Shown here: positions 22,376 to 33,731 of the stretch, piece by piece
How positions within the stretch are numbered: position 1 is the first letter of the stretch
How the letters are laid out: the number at the start of each line of letters is the position of its first letter
NCBI GenBank assembly: GCA_002049455.2
Contig: KV918891.1
Location: 62,001-126,000 of the forward strand
Source of the DNA: Porphyra umbilicalis
Taxonomy: Eukaryota > Rhodophyta > Bangiophyceae > Bangiales > Bangiaceae
Length of the DNA stretch: 64,000 nt
Direction of reading: 5' to 3'
Program-made: the position numbers and the translations under genes
The notes under the pieces: model-generated
The model's input: the letters and a program-made list of their open reading frames with translations, nothing else
Database searches by the model: none
Told to the model about the DNA's origin: nothing

Positions 22376-23540
22376 GCCGGCGGCCGATACGGGAGCAAGT
22401 ACATTTGCGTTCTCAGCCCAATTTGAGCCGTTTGGCTCGTCCGGCATTGCTGTTCTCTCTGTCGATCCACCGAACAAGCCAAACTGGACACGTTTCGCCA
22501 ACGTGGCGCGAATATCGGCTTGGCTCGGCGTTGTTGGGAATGCCCAGACGCGGCTCGGCCAGTGGTCTCGGCGGCTCGGGACGACGTTAGTGGCACTCTT
22601 TTTGCGTGTTCGGCCACAGGGCGCCCAGCGCGGGCGCCAGTGGCGTCAGTTGTGCGGCGCTCTTCTGTGCGTGAGGGCTTTGGAGTGGCTCGCGCGGTGC
22701 TCGCTCGCACGGTCGAGTGCTCGGCGCTCACCGCGCGCTCGACAGCCCTCTTCTTGTCGAGGTCGACAAGCGAGCGGCGGAGCCGGCGGCCCGCTCGGTT
22801 CGCGCGTAGCCGCTTGCCGACACTGTGACTTCTGCACGTGGGCTGCCACCTGCCAACCTACGCTGGTGGTGGAGGCAATGGGCGTCAACGGAATGGATGG
22901 CGGTTCCCCCACCCCCCCCCACAGCACCGATGTGGTGCCTGGAGTCTGTGCTGGCCGTGACCGCATGTATGGTGCCCCCCCCCCTCCCCCCCCTTGTGCT
23001 GCCGCCACGCCCGGGGTAAGAGCACAGCCAACAACACCACATCGAGTCCGAACCCGAACCCATTTAAGGCTGCCACGTTTGTAACGTGTGGGACTTTCAT
23101 TGGGTATTCATGGGCTCACCCCGACCCTGCTGCGAACCCTGGCTCACACGAGCAGTGTACTTGAACGAAAACAGGGGCTACATCCTTACACGAAACTGTA
23201 AAAAATGTGGAAATCACATCCTACGTTGGTGGCTGTGTTTCTCCGCATTCAACAGGCGCAGAGGTCTCCCTCATGCCTGGGTACGGTGCCAGGTGTGGCA
23301 ATGCAATCGTCACTGGTCATACCTGCGATCATTGTTGAACTTTAGTCGATCGTTAACGATCAGAGGGCCACTTGCGGCCAAAACACTAGTGCAGCACGCG
23401 GTCGTCGGACAATTTAGGGCTACGTTTCGGGTCAGCACGTGTGCCCATCGCGTGAGATGTCATCTCTCTCAGCCAGATTGTAGACGGGGCTCACACGGAC
23501 GCTTCCGGGCCACGATTGGCTCGGTTACGTTGCGGCGAGG

Positions 23541-23602
23541 GGCACACAGCGACGAACGAGGCACACAGCGACGAACGAGGCACACAGCGACGAACGAGGC
23601 AC
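23541..23602. repeat. 19-bp tandem repeat, three copies
   Basis: GGCACACAGCGACGAACGA occurs three times exactly, followed by a partial fourth copy. Confidence 0.9.
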
Positions 23603-24175
23603 GGAAAAGCCGTCGTGTAGCCGTTCCTGGTGGCCCTCAGGGAGCAGCCATCCAGGTTTCGCTGACGGAAATGCCAGGCGTGCGGCACGAGGCGCGAAAC
23701 AGTGGCCATCAGGCCCCTCTTTAGCTACCTTTGAGTGGCCCACGCAAGCGCCAAGTCTCGAGTGAGGCCAGAGAACCGCCCCGGAGGCTCGGACGAGTCA
23801 TCGGCAGGCTGTGGTGATTTTGTTGGAGTGGCCGTGTTGTGGATACGTCACACACCATGACGCACAGCCCGTCACGGAGGCATGAGACGCGGAAAAGACT
23901 GTCAGCCAGCCACTTGGGGCGCTGCACGTGCCACATTGCTGACGCTTCTCTGCTATGAACGATTTTTGTCTGGAACTTTCCATTCGCATGATTCGGTGTT
24001 GGCAGGTCAGCGGGGCAAGATGGGGCCCTCTGACCAGTACACAAAAACACTGGTCTGTAGAGCCTGAAGAAGGGCGTGTGACCATCTCCCGACACCTGTA
24101 AGGGGAGGTGGAGCGCTGAGTGGCCCCCTCAAGCATTCCAGTCAAGAGGGCGGCCGTGCGTAGGGAGCGGCGTTT

Positions 24176-25789
24176 TTGCCGGCGCTCCATCTCGCCATCG
24201 CCTGCTCACCCGACTGCTTCAACGGCGCTCACCGTGCCGACGGTGGACACCCACATTCACACCCACCACCCACTCACGCGACACCCTACTCATCGCCTCT
24301 GGTCCCATCGTCTGTGACCTCATCCTCTCTGATCTCATCGTCTCTGGCCCCCTCTGCCGTGGCGAGGCCTTCGCGGTTATCACACCATCATTCTCTCTCG
24401 CGCGCGGACCGTCGTCCTGGGTGCTGCAGGCCACCTGCTGGCCTCCCTCAAGGCCGACGAAGTGGGGCTCCATTCAGGCTGTCATTCGCCCGGCTGCCTG
24501 CCGCCTCGGCCGGCGACAGCAGCAGCGGTGCCGGCCAGGCCAAAACGTCTGAGAACGACGTGGCCGTCAAGTCGGCCACGGCGGCGGGGGATACGGCTTC
24601 GACCAAGGCCGTCAACATGAGCTGCAAGCACGGGAGTCCCACGCTGCAGCATGCTGTCGCGGTCGAGTCGGCCGCGGCGGGGCGTGCGGCCTCAGCCGAG
24701 GCCGCCGGGAGTAGCGGCAAGCGCAAAGCTGACTGCCAGCAGGGGTACGATTCCCTCAAGGTAGGCAACGTGGCACACGTGGCCCAAGGCCACTGCAAGG
24801 AGACCGGTGCGACCGTTCCGCAGGCCGAGGCGCCGGTTCGAGGCGCCCTAGCGTCGGACAAGGCCGAAATTGCCCACGTGGCCGCGACTTACAACTTCTC
24901 CGTCGATGACTGAAGCCGTGCATTCAAGGCCGTCGACGCAATCGGCCTGAAGTGGACCACGCACCAGCAGCGAGTGATCCTTCGCCGTGCTACCATGGAG
25001 CAGCGCGCAATCGCTTTCCTGCTGGCCGAGCGCCTCTACGTGGCCAATATGCGTCAGTGGGCGGCGCTGAAGCTGTACTGGAACATGGTCCGAGCCACGG
25101 AGCAGGCCAAGCAGTCTACTGAGGCCTTTGGTCTTTATGGCGTGGCCTACACCGGCTGCCCGGCCATCAAGGACCACTACAAACAAGCATGCACGGCCGG
25201 CACTGCCACGGCCGATGCGACCAAGATGCTCAAGGCCGCAGTGGGCTCGGCAGGTACGCTTGGGCAGGGCAAAGGCAAGGCCGTGGCGGCCTCGGTGGGT
25301 GCGTCTGAGAATGTCAAGCGTGAGACCGTTGCGGCTTCGCCGGGGGTGGTTCTGACGATCAAGGCCGCCGCGGCCTCTGCGGGGGTGGCCTCGAGTGCTG
25401 ACACGGGCAAGGGCAAGGGCAAGGCCGTGGCGGCCTCGGTGGCGGCTCCCTCGACGGGGGATGCTGGGCGCAGCCACCGTGCGGCCGCGGCCGCATCGGC
25501 CGCTGACACAAACGATGACGATGTCGTCATCGTCAACGTCATTCTGGCAAAGCGCATGGCCAACGCGACCAAGGAGGGGGGCTCCGCTCCTGTTGGAGCA
25601 GTACCATCGAGTTGTTTTACTCCGGTGCCGCACGCGGCGGTGCGTGACACCGGCAAGGTTGCTAAGCAGGAGCCGCTGCTGTCCCGCACGGCGTCACGGG
25701 TCGCCGCAGCGGCTTCCGCGGCGGGGGTCGTTGGATACGGGGACTTGGACTTGAGCGGCCCGGCACGGGCCGCGTGGGTTAGCAAGTGA
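24176..25789 (+). pseudogene. Unknown Ala/Lys-rich protein gene with one in-frame stop
   Basis: Two frames in the same phase, 24176-24913 and 24974-25789, are separated only by TGA at 24911-24913, so they read as one gene of up to ~537 codons with a nonsense codon. Coding character is convincing from about 24480. It has Ala/Ser-rich segments, then a helical, Cys-poor core around 24980-25200 (QQRVILRRATMEQRAIAF, AERLYVANMRQW). Degenerate repeats GKGKAVAASV follow (about 25265 and 25407). The tail is VGYGDLDLSGPARAAWVSK. The true start is uncertain; ATG 24617 or an upstream spliced start are both possible. I do not recognise a family. The repeats suggest a structural or nucleic-acid-binding protein, perhaps transposon cargo. 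Confidence 0.45.
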
Positions 25790-28034
25790 CTGGTGGCTGA
25801 GGTAGGGAGGGAGGAGAGAGTGGCCTTTAGTGTGGTGTGGCCGCTTGTACGACTGTGCCGCCCACCTTCTCGTGGTCGCAGAAGCGGCCACTGTCTTGTG
25901 GCCCTTTTGCTGTGCGTGGCTCTTTACGGAGCCCTGGGTGTTGCATTGGTTTGTGTTTCGTGCTTGCTTCTCGCTTGTGTAGTGGGCGTTGGCGACGCAG
26001 TGTTTCCCGCAGCCTCTTATTTTTCTTTCTTGCTCGTGTTATGCAAACGACGTATCGTTCTTTCTTGGTATCCACACGTCGAGGCCATCCCTACAGCACA
26101 CCGTGAGGGCTTTGCGTGCATGTGTGGATATTCCGGAAACTGCGCTTTTCTCAGACTGGGTCGGAAACAACGTCGGCAACAGGAAGAACCTGGTGCCTTT
26201 GCGCCCAGTGCCTTTGCCATCTACCATTCACTTTCCCGCTGCTCGTGCCTTCATCTGCTTCTGCCTCATGCCCTGTCTTAGCGGAGGCGTTCGGCCCTTG
26301 TCTGGACACAAACACAGACCTGTCGTTGGTCAGACACTTGGCCGAAGGAGTGCCTGGCCAATCAGCACTCTGTATTCTCGTTTGATATTCTCCCGATAAT
26401 GACAGGGCCTCATCTCACGCGTTGTGTGTCATCTGAATGACCTGTGACTGTATCGCTCCACCTCGGGACACGAGGCACTTTGGATTGGAGATCAAGTCTG
26501 ACTCGCGACTACAGATGGGTCCAAGATCTTTCTGCAGGCCATCCTCAGAGGTGGGCGCGGGGCTTGGACCCTCTGTCACATGGACAGACAATGAAGCATC
26601 CAAAGTGAGGCGAGTCCAGATGCCAGTCGAGATACCAGTCGAGATACCAGGCATGTGGCGCAGATCCATGAAAAGAGGGCTTCCGATAGTTCGGAACCGA
26701 ACACGTTGCAGATCATTGAAAGAGCGGCTTTTGATTGGTCCGAGCAGAACACAATGAGGGGTGGGAAGAGCGTTGGTGGCGCGCTGACACTGACGTCATC
26801 AGCGAATTACCTTCGGGCACGTGTGCGTTTCGATCTTGTTCCTTGTGCGCCGGCTTTCCTTCCGAAAGTGTGGCGTGCCTTGCTCCATCACATCCTCGGA
26901 CCCGCGTGATGGTATCACGCGCCTGTGTGCGCTGTCCACTGCCGGGGCTCGCAGGCCGCGTCTCGCACGCGGCAGGGAACGTGCTCATTCCTTTTATTGC
27001 TGGCTGATGATTCACACAGGTGTGGGTCCAGTGTATCCTGGACCGTGATCCCGTGGACAGGCTCCACACTAAGGGCCTCGAGTGGGGCCCTGAAATCAAT
27101 ATTGCGGGATACACAAGCAGTGGTCGGTCGGTCAGTTCTGGCCCAGCATGGGCCTCGAACGGAGAGTGTTGGGTCCAGGCTCAGTGTTGCTCAGAGGATT
27201 CAATCTTGGTCCTTGGAAAGCACTCCATTCGGCCCCTCCAGGGGCCCAGAGTAACGCACGCGGTCCATCGATCTCGCTCGAAGCGGCCCATGGTCTGGGG
27301 AGCCGAAGACCAAGGGCCTCAGAATGCTCCATGGGGGACCCTGGTCCGCGTGTCAGCACCTCCTTTGCGACCCAACAGCGCGTGGCTTGGGCCACGCAAT
27401 GCCGTAGGCACCCCCCTTTTTCGACCCGGCCGCGCGTGGCCCGGGACACGCAACCGCTCGGAACCATCGACACGGCGCAGGGCCTGCCCTTCCACAATAA
27501 CAACGGCTCAGTGCTGGCGAGGAAGTTTCCTTGCATTGCACGCACGCACACACCTACAGGCGGATGCCAGCGCACGCGCAGACTCATCGTGGCCCACACT
27601 CGCCTCTGGCACATTCAATCGCTGCTCTGCATCCCTCACGGCCTCGTTGCCGTCCCACGCTCCTGCGCGCGCCGACCCACCCGTCGTCACGACTCTGCCG
27701 TCGGACCCCTTTGGTCCACCTTCACCCCTGTGCCGCTTGGCGGCCGCCGGCACGGCCGCCAACACCGCCCCTGGTCTGCCGCTTGGCCGCCGTGCTGCCG
27801 CTTGGTCGCCGTGCTGCCGCTTGGCCTGGCGCCTGGCCGCTTTCACTGCCGCCTCGCCTCCCTGCCGCTTTGCCAACTCGCTGCCGCGTGGCTTCGGCGC
27901 TGCGATCGCAACCAAGCTGTCTACGCTCCAATCTACTTTTGCAACTGTGCTGGGTTGGCGGCTGCGCCGTCGTCGTTTGCGGAGCTATCGACCCAACAAC
28001 GGCTCTTTCCCGATCCGAGCCGAGCCCGAGTAAA
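25790..28034. other. No gene seen
   Basis: The part after 25790 may be 3' UTR of the preceding ORF. The 27020-28030 part has Pro/Ala/Arg-rich open frames leading into the Pro-rich gene but no recognisable domain. Small stem-forming motifs occur, such as GGGTCCAAG/CTTGGACCC at 26518 and 26563. Confidence 0.4.
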
Positions 28035-28936
28035 ATGGCTACGACGCCGCCTCCGTTTCGTACGACGCCGCCACCCACTCCCCCACGCGTAGCTCCGGCA
28101 GTGGCGGCTTCTCCGCCTCGTTCGACGCCCCCACCCCCTGCACGTAGTGTATCTCCACCTCCCCCGACAACGCCCCCGCGCGCTGACGAGAGCGGCCCTG
28201 ACACTGTGGCCGTTGTGCGCGCGCCTACCTCTGCAGCGGAGTTGGCCGCCGCGGCGGAGATGGACCCAGCAGCTGACATTGCTACCGGCGAGCAGCAGGC
28301 GGCGACGTGGTCTCGAGATGACGCCCCCGCCTTCACCCCCCGCCCCAAGTATGGCCCGCCGGCGCGGACAATTTCCAAGGCGCAGTTACGGCGGGGCCTG
28401 CGGAGCATTCGTACGAAGTGCAAGTGCTCCCAGACCGTGAGCAGCAACGTTTCCATGTTCCTGGACACCTGCCCCTGCCCCTGGGCGCGTCGGCCGTCTC
28501 CACAACCGGGCTGGGGGTGGCGGTGGGCCAGGGCGGGTGACGGCGCGTACTTTAGCCGCACTGTGGAGCGGCGGGCGATGCACTGCCTGTGCTTTGTTTG
28601 CCGCAACGCGCTGACTGTCGGGAGCGAGCATCCCACTTGCCCGCCGTGGTGTCCCTTTTCGTGGGCGTCCCCTCCTACCGTCCTGAAACCCCCCAACGAG
28701 AACGGCATCTCGCAGAGGGTTACGTGGGAGGGCCGCCAGGAGCGGCTGGACCAGGAGCGCGCGCGGAGAACCTGGAGCGCTTGCGCCAATTGCCTCCTCG
28801 CTGGGAGCGTCGCCTTTCCTGGCCCGACGCCTCTGGCAACCGCAACGAGTATTGGGTGAACGTCAACCTGCCGCAGGACCCAGTGTTGTGGGATCCCCCG
28901 CGCTTGGGGCCACTGCCGCTGCCTCGGCGGCATTAG
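28035..28936 (+). pseudogene. Pro-rich, Cys-rich, WW-domain protein with one frameshift
   Basis: From ATG 28035 (MATTPPPFRTTPP) the first ~60 residues are Pro/Thr/Ser-rich. A Cys-rich region follows (CKCSQ ... CPCPW ... CLCFVC ... CPPWC, about 28420-28660), suited to metal binding. The frame must shift by one base inside the CGCGCGCGG run at about 28757-28766, joining ...QERAR to ENLERLRQ in the neighbouring frame. Right after the shift comes LPPRWE, then EYWVN and LWDPP, the signature of a WW domain (two Trp about 30 residues apart and the closing Pro), which binds Pro-rich ligands. The stop is at 28934. The Pro-rich N-terminus could be an internal ligand. The shift may be a real mutation or a base-count error in an alternating CG run. 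WW recognition is firm; the function is not known. Confidence 0.6.
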
Positions 28937-29062
28937 CGCTCGGCGACTTTGTCGTGGCCTCTACGACGGCCGCGACCTGAGGCGGCCGCCACTACTGCCG
29001 CTGTCCCTGACCCACTCTGCGACCCGCCCTGCCCCAGTTACGACTGTGTTCTGTTGAAAAAA

Positions 29063-29243
29063 GACCGTGGACCATCTCCTGCCCAAGTGCCCCCCGCTCT
29101 GCCCCTCTTCCGTTCTTTTTTGCTTTTTCCAACGACCGTGGACCAGACCCTGCTTAAGGACTTGCCCACCCGCTCTGCCCCTCCTCCGTTCTTTTTGCTT
29201 ATTCCAACAACCGTGGACCAGACCCTGCCTTAGGACTTGCCCG
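29063..29243. repeat. 71-75-bp tandem repeat, about 2.5 copies
   Basis: CCGTGGACCA recurs at 29065, 29136 and 29211, each time within a similar pyrimidine-rich unit (GCTCTGCCCCTC.TCCGTTCTTTTT). It sits between the WW gene and the Myb-like gene and may be the promoter or leader of the latter. Confidence 0.8.
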
Positions 29244-29278
29244 AACGACAAGGCCAACCTCATCAAGACGGCCAGCAC

Positions 29279-31531
29279 ATGGCCGGCTTCAACAACTCTG
29301 GCGGCCCCGCTTCTCCCGCCGCGCCGACCCCTCCTGCCGACGCGCCTTGTGCATCCACAGAGGACGTGATCACGTCAGTCACCGACCATCTTGCCGCAGC
29401 GCCGGCAGTCTCGACGCCGCACACGCAAACGGCGCAGAACACCTCCCTCCCCGGGGCGCTGGAGGAGCCGGTGGGGCAGCAGACCGAGGAGGATCGCTTG
29501 CGCGCCGCGCTCAACCATCTACGTGAGGAGGCCGCCGCAGCGCGCAGCGCCGCCGCGCGTGGTCAAGCGCAAAACAAGAGCGGCCGCGGCACTCGCGGCG
29601 TGTCATGGATTGACGCCGAGCGAAACGTGCTCGCGGCCGTCTATAAGGAGGCGACGCTCAACGCTGTGATCGACGTGGATCGAACCATTGATACTTTTGA
29701 CGATGACGTGGCCGACCGCTTCCGCCGCCGTCTGCCGGACCACATGCATCAAGTCGGGCGCCGCTGGGCCAGCTCGACTCATGCCATTATGAAGGAGCTG
29801 CGGTACGGCATTTTTCCCGCTGTACATCGCTTCAAGGACTGCTATCTGGCCGTGCCGAAGCTGAAGATAACGGGCCATCCCTCGCCTGAGCAGCTCGTCA
29901 ACGCTGCCAAGGCCAAGTACAATGGCCTCAACCCCTACGATGGCCTCAGCCACGCTGTCGCGGCCAAGCTGTCGTGCCCTCCGCTAAGCAACTGGCGGAT
30001 CCTCAAGGAGTTGGATAAGTTCAGCGGCGGTGCGACGATTGCGGCGCTGGGGGTCACGGCGGCCGCCCAAGGCGTCTTCGCGGCCGACCATGCTGATGCG
30101 GACCCCCTCTTGCTTTCTGGAGGTGCGGAGGCTGAAGACCGAGACGAGGGCGACGGCCACTCGCCGCTGTCTTCTACGTTTGCGCGTGGCAACAGCATGT
30201 TTCAAGATCGGCCCGTTGGCAACAAGGCCGCAAAGGCGGCTCTTCGGGCGGACTTGCATCTGCACCGCGAGGTGGCCTCGAACGCGGCCGCACTAGAGTC
30301 CCTGGCCAAGTCGGCAGTCGAGCGCAACACGTTGGCCTTTTGGTCAAGGCCGGAGGTAGCCAATTCCGCAGATGGCCGCAAGTGGTGGGCCATTGAGATG
30401 CGCAAGCGCCTCAAGACAGCGGAGGACAACGAGAGCGACGACATGACCAATGGCGTGGGCGACTCGTCTTGGCGTGACGACATGAACGTGGACGTGGGCG
30501 CGGCCACGGCGTCAGGCGGCCGACAAGGTGACGACGGCAGTCGACGGCTTGGCGACGGCGATCGACGTGTTGGCGACGGCGGTCGCCGCCGTGCACGAGC
30601 TGTCATGGAAGAGGACGATGATGTGCCTGCTTTTTCTGGCCAAGCTCGTGGCCAATGGCCTGGGGGTGGTGGAGCAAGCCGCCGTGCGGTTGGTGCGCTT
30701 CGAGGTTTTGGTCGTCACGTGCAAGGCCGACATTACGGCCGAGGTCGAGCAACCACACTAGGCGGGGGGCGATGCCAGCGCGTCCGAACTGTACGTAACG
30801 CGGGTGTGTCCTCTTTTTCTTCGTCTTCTGCCACGTCGCGTCCCCCTCCGCCCTCGACAACCTACGACGACGAGGACAACGAGGAAGTTTACTTTATGGG
30901 CGATGACTACTACCACGTGGAGCCGCCGCCACAGACTGCGCCCGTGACGACGCCGACGACGCCGGCACCCGACGCTTCTGCCATGGACCCGCATGCGCCT
31001 TCCACCCCCATCGAGGCAGCAGCTGAGGAGGCGGCCGCCATGATTGCGGCCGCGGCGGCCCGTACAGACTCCGACGTCAGCTGTGGGGAGCTGTCGGACG
31101 ACGCGGACAAGGACGAGGAGGAGCCAGACCAACCAAGGGCGGGCGGCCGCACGAGTCGCGGCCGTGCCACTACCTCTGCCGCGGCTCAGTGGGCCGGCGC
31201 CAGTGCTCAAGGCGGCAGCGACGTCCACTTGGACAGCGACTTTGCTACTGACGCGCTGCTAGACGGGGACTACCAGAGCGGCCGCAATCGCCGCGGCCGC
31301 ATCGCTACTACTGCGGCTCGCCCACCTTTGCCGCCACGTCGTCTTGGTACTGGCCGGCGCGCGCGGTCGGCTGCGTCGCTGGCCTATGCCGAAGTGAATT
31401 GCTCATCCAGCTCATCCAGCTCCAGCGAGTACGAGAAGGGGTGCGATGACCAAGAGGATCTTTGCACGGCGGCCGCGCCCCATCGCGGCCGAGCTGTACA
31501 GAATGGCCGCCTTCGACGCGGCCGACTTTGA
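29279..31531 (+). CDS. Myb/SANT-like DNA-binding protein, probably transposon-encoded
   Basis: The open frame starts at ATG 29237 (MPERQG) or, preferred for its better context, ATG 29279 (MAGFNNS), and is about 750 codons. After a Pro/Ala-rich head, residues ~115-215 read VSWIDAERNVLAAVYKEA, DDDVADRFRRRLPD and RRWASSTHAIMKEL. This is the Trp-spaced three-helix layout of the Myb/SANT-like or NAM-associated module found in PIF/Harbinger second ORFs. An acidic linker and a basic RG stretch follow, then a Ser/acidic tail (DDEDNEEVYFMGDDYY). At 30520-30761 another frame is open and gives a more protein-like helical segment, so a compensating shift or splice may exist. The Harbinger transposase lies downstream, convergent. 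In Harbinger elements such proteins help the transposase enter the nucleus and bind TIRs. Confidence 0.55.
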   Translation: MAGFNNSGGPASPAAPTPPADAPCASTEDVITSVTDHLAAAPAVSTPHTQTAQNTSLPGALEEPVGQQTEEDRLRAALNHLREEAAAARSAAARGQAQNKSGRGTRGVSWIDAERNVLAAVYKEATLNAVIDVDRTIDTFDDDVADRFRRRLPDHMHQVGRRWASSTHAIMKELRYGIFPAVHRFKDCYLAVPKLKITGHPSPEQLVNAAKAKYNGLNPYDGLSHAVAAKLSCPPLSNWRILKELDKFSGGATIAALGVTAAAQGVFAADHADADPLLLSGGAEAEDRDEGDGHSPLSSTFARGNSMFQDRPVGNKAAKAALRADLHLHREVASNAAALESLAKSAVERNTLAFWSRPEVANSADGRKWWAIEMRKRLKTAEDNESDDMTNGVGDSSWRDDMNVDVGAATASGGRQGDDGSRRLGDGDRRVGDGGRRRARAVMEEDDDVPAFSGQARGQWPGGGGASRRAVGALRGFGRHVQGRHYGRGRATTLGGGRCQRVRTVRNAGVSSFSSSSATSRPPPPSTTYDDEDNEEVYFMGDDYYHVEPPPQTAPVTTPTTPAPDASAMDPHAPSTPIEAAAEEAAAMIAAAAARTDSDVSCGELSDDADKDEEEPDQPRAGGRTSRGRATTSAAAQWAGASAQGGSDVHLDSDFATDALLDGDYQSGRNRRGRIATTAARPPLPPRRLGTGRRARSAASLAYAEVNCSSSSSSSSEYEKGCDDQEDLCTAAAPHRGRAVQNGRLRRGRL

Positions 31532-31550
31532 ATAGCGCACATCGCGTCTG

Positions 31551-31657
31551 TTTTTCTTTCTCCGTTTGTTTCTTCTCTGTACATGCTTTTCTTTCTCCGT
31601 TTGTCTTTTCTCTGTACATGCTTTTCTTTCTCCGTTTGTCTTTTCTCTGCACATGCT
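31551..31657. repeat. 35-36-bp pyrimidine-rich tandem repeat, three copies
   Basis: The block TTTCTTTCTCCGTTTGT...TCTCTGTACATGC repeats three times just after the stop of the Myb-like gene, probably in its 3' UTR. Confidence 0.85.
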
Positions 31658-32249
31658 TTCCTTGCGTCTGCTGTTGCCTTTTTGTCATCGACGTGCTTTA
31701 CATCTTAGCCTCTAGATACTGTACAGTCCGAGCTACGTCTCCTCTTTGTCATGCTCTACGAAAGTTGCGCTCACGCGCCCCCGAACACATGCAACTGCGG
31801 CCTTTTCTGCCAAGTCACACAAAAAGGTGGATCCCGAAGCGGAAACAAACGCCCGCAAAGCTAGGTCCCCGAAGCGGCAACAAACGCAAGGCATCCACAC
31901 ATCTAAGGCAGCCGAGATGAAGCCAAAACAAACGCAAGGCGGCCCAGATGAGGCCGCAATAAACAACTGAGGGACGAAGGAAGCAGAACTCAAAAGAGGC
32001 ACGGCGCCCGGCCATTGTCGCACACTACTGACATGTCCACAAGGCTGGCGTATCCAGCTGGCGTACATGGCTTCAGAAAGAGAGACACAGTATCGAGCGA
32101 AAAAAAAACCGCACAGCGGGAAAAAAAACCTTTGCGTACTCTACTCAAACGTATGGCAACAGAAAGCGGCCACGATCAGCAAAGATGTGCTCGGACAGGT
32201 CTTGAAGCAAAGCCCAGTGGGCGCTCGTGTGCTTGGCCTCGCACTTGGC
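31658..32249. other. Spacer between two convergent genes
   Basis: No gene is seen. CAAACGCAAGGC-type short repeats occur around 31875-31940, and AAAACAAACGC motifs are shared. It would hold the 3' ends of both flanking transcripts. Confidence 0.5.
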
Positions 32250-33731
32250 TCAATCGATGTACCGCAGCAAGCCTACAGGCGCGTCTTGCTCGGTACTGGC
32301 TGCACTACCGCAGGCGAGGTCTGCATCCTCGGCCACTGCTGGTCCCCATACCCCAGGACCGCGTGGCCCGTCGTCGAGATAGAAGGCTGCCTCACGGTTG
32401 GGTGACGCTCGCTGACCACGAGTGGCCTCGTTGCGCGCCCGCTCGCCCGAGGCCACATTGCTTGGCTCGTCCCCGTCCATCTCCTCAACACCTTCCCGCA
32501 GGTCCGCATCGTCCTGCATGCGCCGTTGCGCCAGAAATCCGCCACGCGTGCACTCGATGGCCATGTTGTGCAAGATGGCCACAAACTTGCCGGTGTCGAT
32601 CATCCGCGAAACCGTCGTGAAGCGTGCCGGTCGTAATACAATGTTGAAGCGCGATGGCATCACCGCGTACAGGCTCTCAGCGTCCTTGCGCACGGCTTCC
32701 TGCAGGCGATTGTACACTAAAAGCTTGGGAGTGTCGGGTTTGGGATGCGGCATAGCAAACAGGGCATAGCGGGGGTATCCTTGATCGGCCGCGTAGAAGA
32801 GCAAGCGACGGGTCCGGCCGTTCAGTGTGTACTTGATGTTCCGCGGGGGCCACAGACCAGCGTTCACGTCCAACATGAGCTGGGAGGACGCCAGCACGTT
32901 TTTGTCGTTGTAGCTCCCGGGCGCCCCAATGAAAAAGTGCCAGATGTAGGTGTCCTCATCACACACACTCTCAATCACCACAGAGCACTTATCCTTGCGG
33001 TCATGGTACTGCCCGGCGAGGGCCTTGGGGCACTTGAGCCACTACCAATGCGTGCAGTCAATAGAGCCGATGCAGCCCGGCATGCCGCGGGCCGCGTTGC
33101 GGGAAAGGATGTGCTTGAGCTCCTCCTCCGTCGGGCGGCGCAGGTACGTCTGCTCCCACTTGTCCACAACGAGCCTGGTCAGACGCCTCGTAACCTCGGC
33201 GATAGTTGAGCGCGACAGCCGGCAGTACTCATCGGCGCGGTCGTAGGACTCCCCGTAGCCCAGCACGCGGAGCGCAGTCACCAGCTTCTGGATCGGGTGC
33301 GAATGCAGGCGCCCGGTCGCGTTCATGGATCGCCTCCACCACGGCTCGTCGTGCACCGCCGCGTAGAGACGCATGAAGACCACTTGCGGCATACGATGCC
33401 GCTTCTCAAAATCTTGCTCGCTGTAGACAGCGGGCTCGCCGCCGACCCCAAAGTAGTCACGCATGATTGAGTGCGCTCCCAGATCAAAATCGCGGTTGCG
33501 GTAGGGCCGGCGGCCCGGCCGAGAGCCCCCCACCGGCCGCTTGCTCACGCGCCCATGCTGCAGGGCCCTCCGCACCTTCAGGGTGGCTCTGGCCTCGAGC
33601 ACCACCGCCAGGTCGAGGTCCGCATCAAACTGCACGTCGTGAAGAATGTTGTCCTCCATACCGCCGCGGGCCGGTGTTGGTGCGCAGGTGACACGCGGCC
33701 TGGTGTAGTCCGCAGCCAATGCGGGTGGCAA
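32250..33731 (-). pseudogene. PIF/Harbinger transposase (DDE_Tnp_4) with one nonsense codon
   Basis: Harbinger transposases cut at 3-bp TTA-type targets. The minus frame starts at ATG 33731 or at an internal Met such as GGMEDNI. The helical N-terminal part contains FEKRHRMPQVVFMRLYAAV, typical of plant/algal Harbinger proteins. The catalytic region gives GCIGSIDCTHW (first Asp), GQYHDRKDKCSVVIESV, then IWHFFIGAPGSYNDKNVL (second Asp in NDxN). The third acidic residue is probably E in KDAESLYAVMPSRF, and VAILHNMAIE follows. TAG at 33042-33044 interrupts the frame exactly after DCTHW, where related proteins continue with an acidic or aromatic residue and then WKxCPKA; the following WLKCPKALAGQYHD is still in frame. 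A single change therefore breaks an otherwise complete ~490-residue protein. No terminal repeats were found. Confidence 0.88.

Larger units (their letters stand above)
19490..24175. other. Long stretch without supported genes
   Basis: Arg/Pro/Ala-rich shadow frames cover both strands. Structured DNA is present (hairpins at 21634 and 22293, tandem repeat at 23541), but I could not support a protein. The minus strand at 19490-19700 may hold an exon continuing the C2H2 ORF. Confidence 0.4.

Noticed and set aside
23541..23602. CRISPR-like short repeats
   Set aside because: Three direct 19-bp units with no spacers; simple tandem repeat in a eukaryotic setting.
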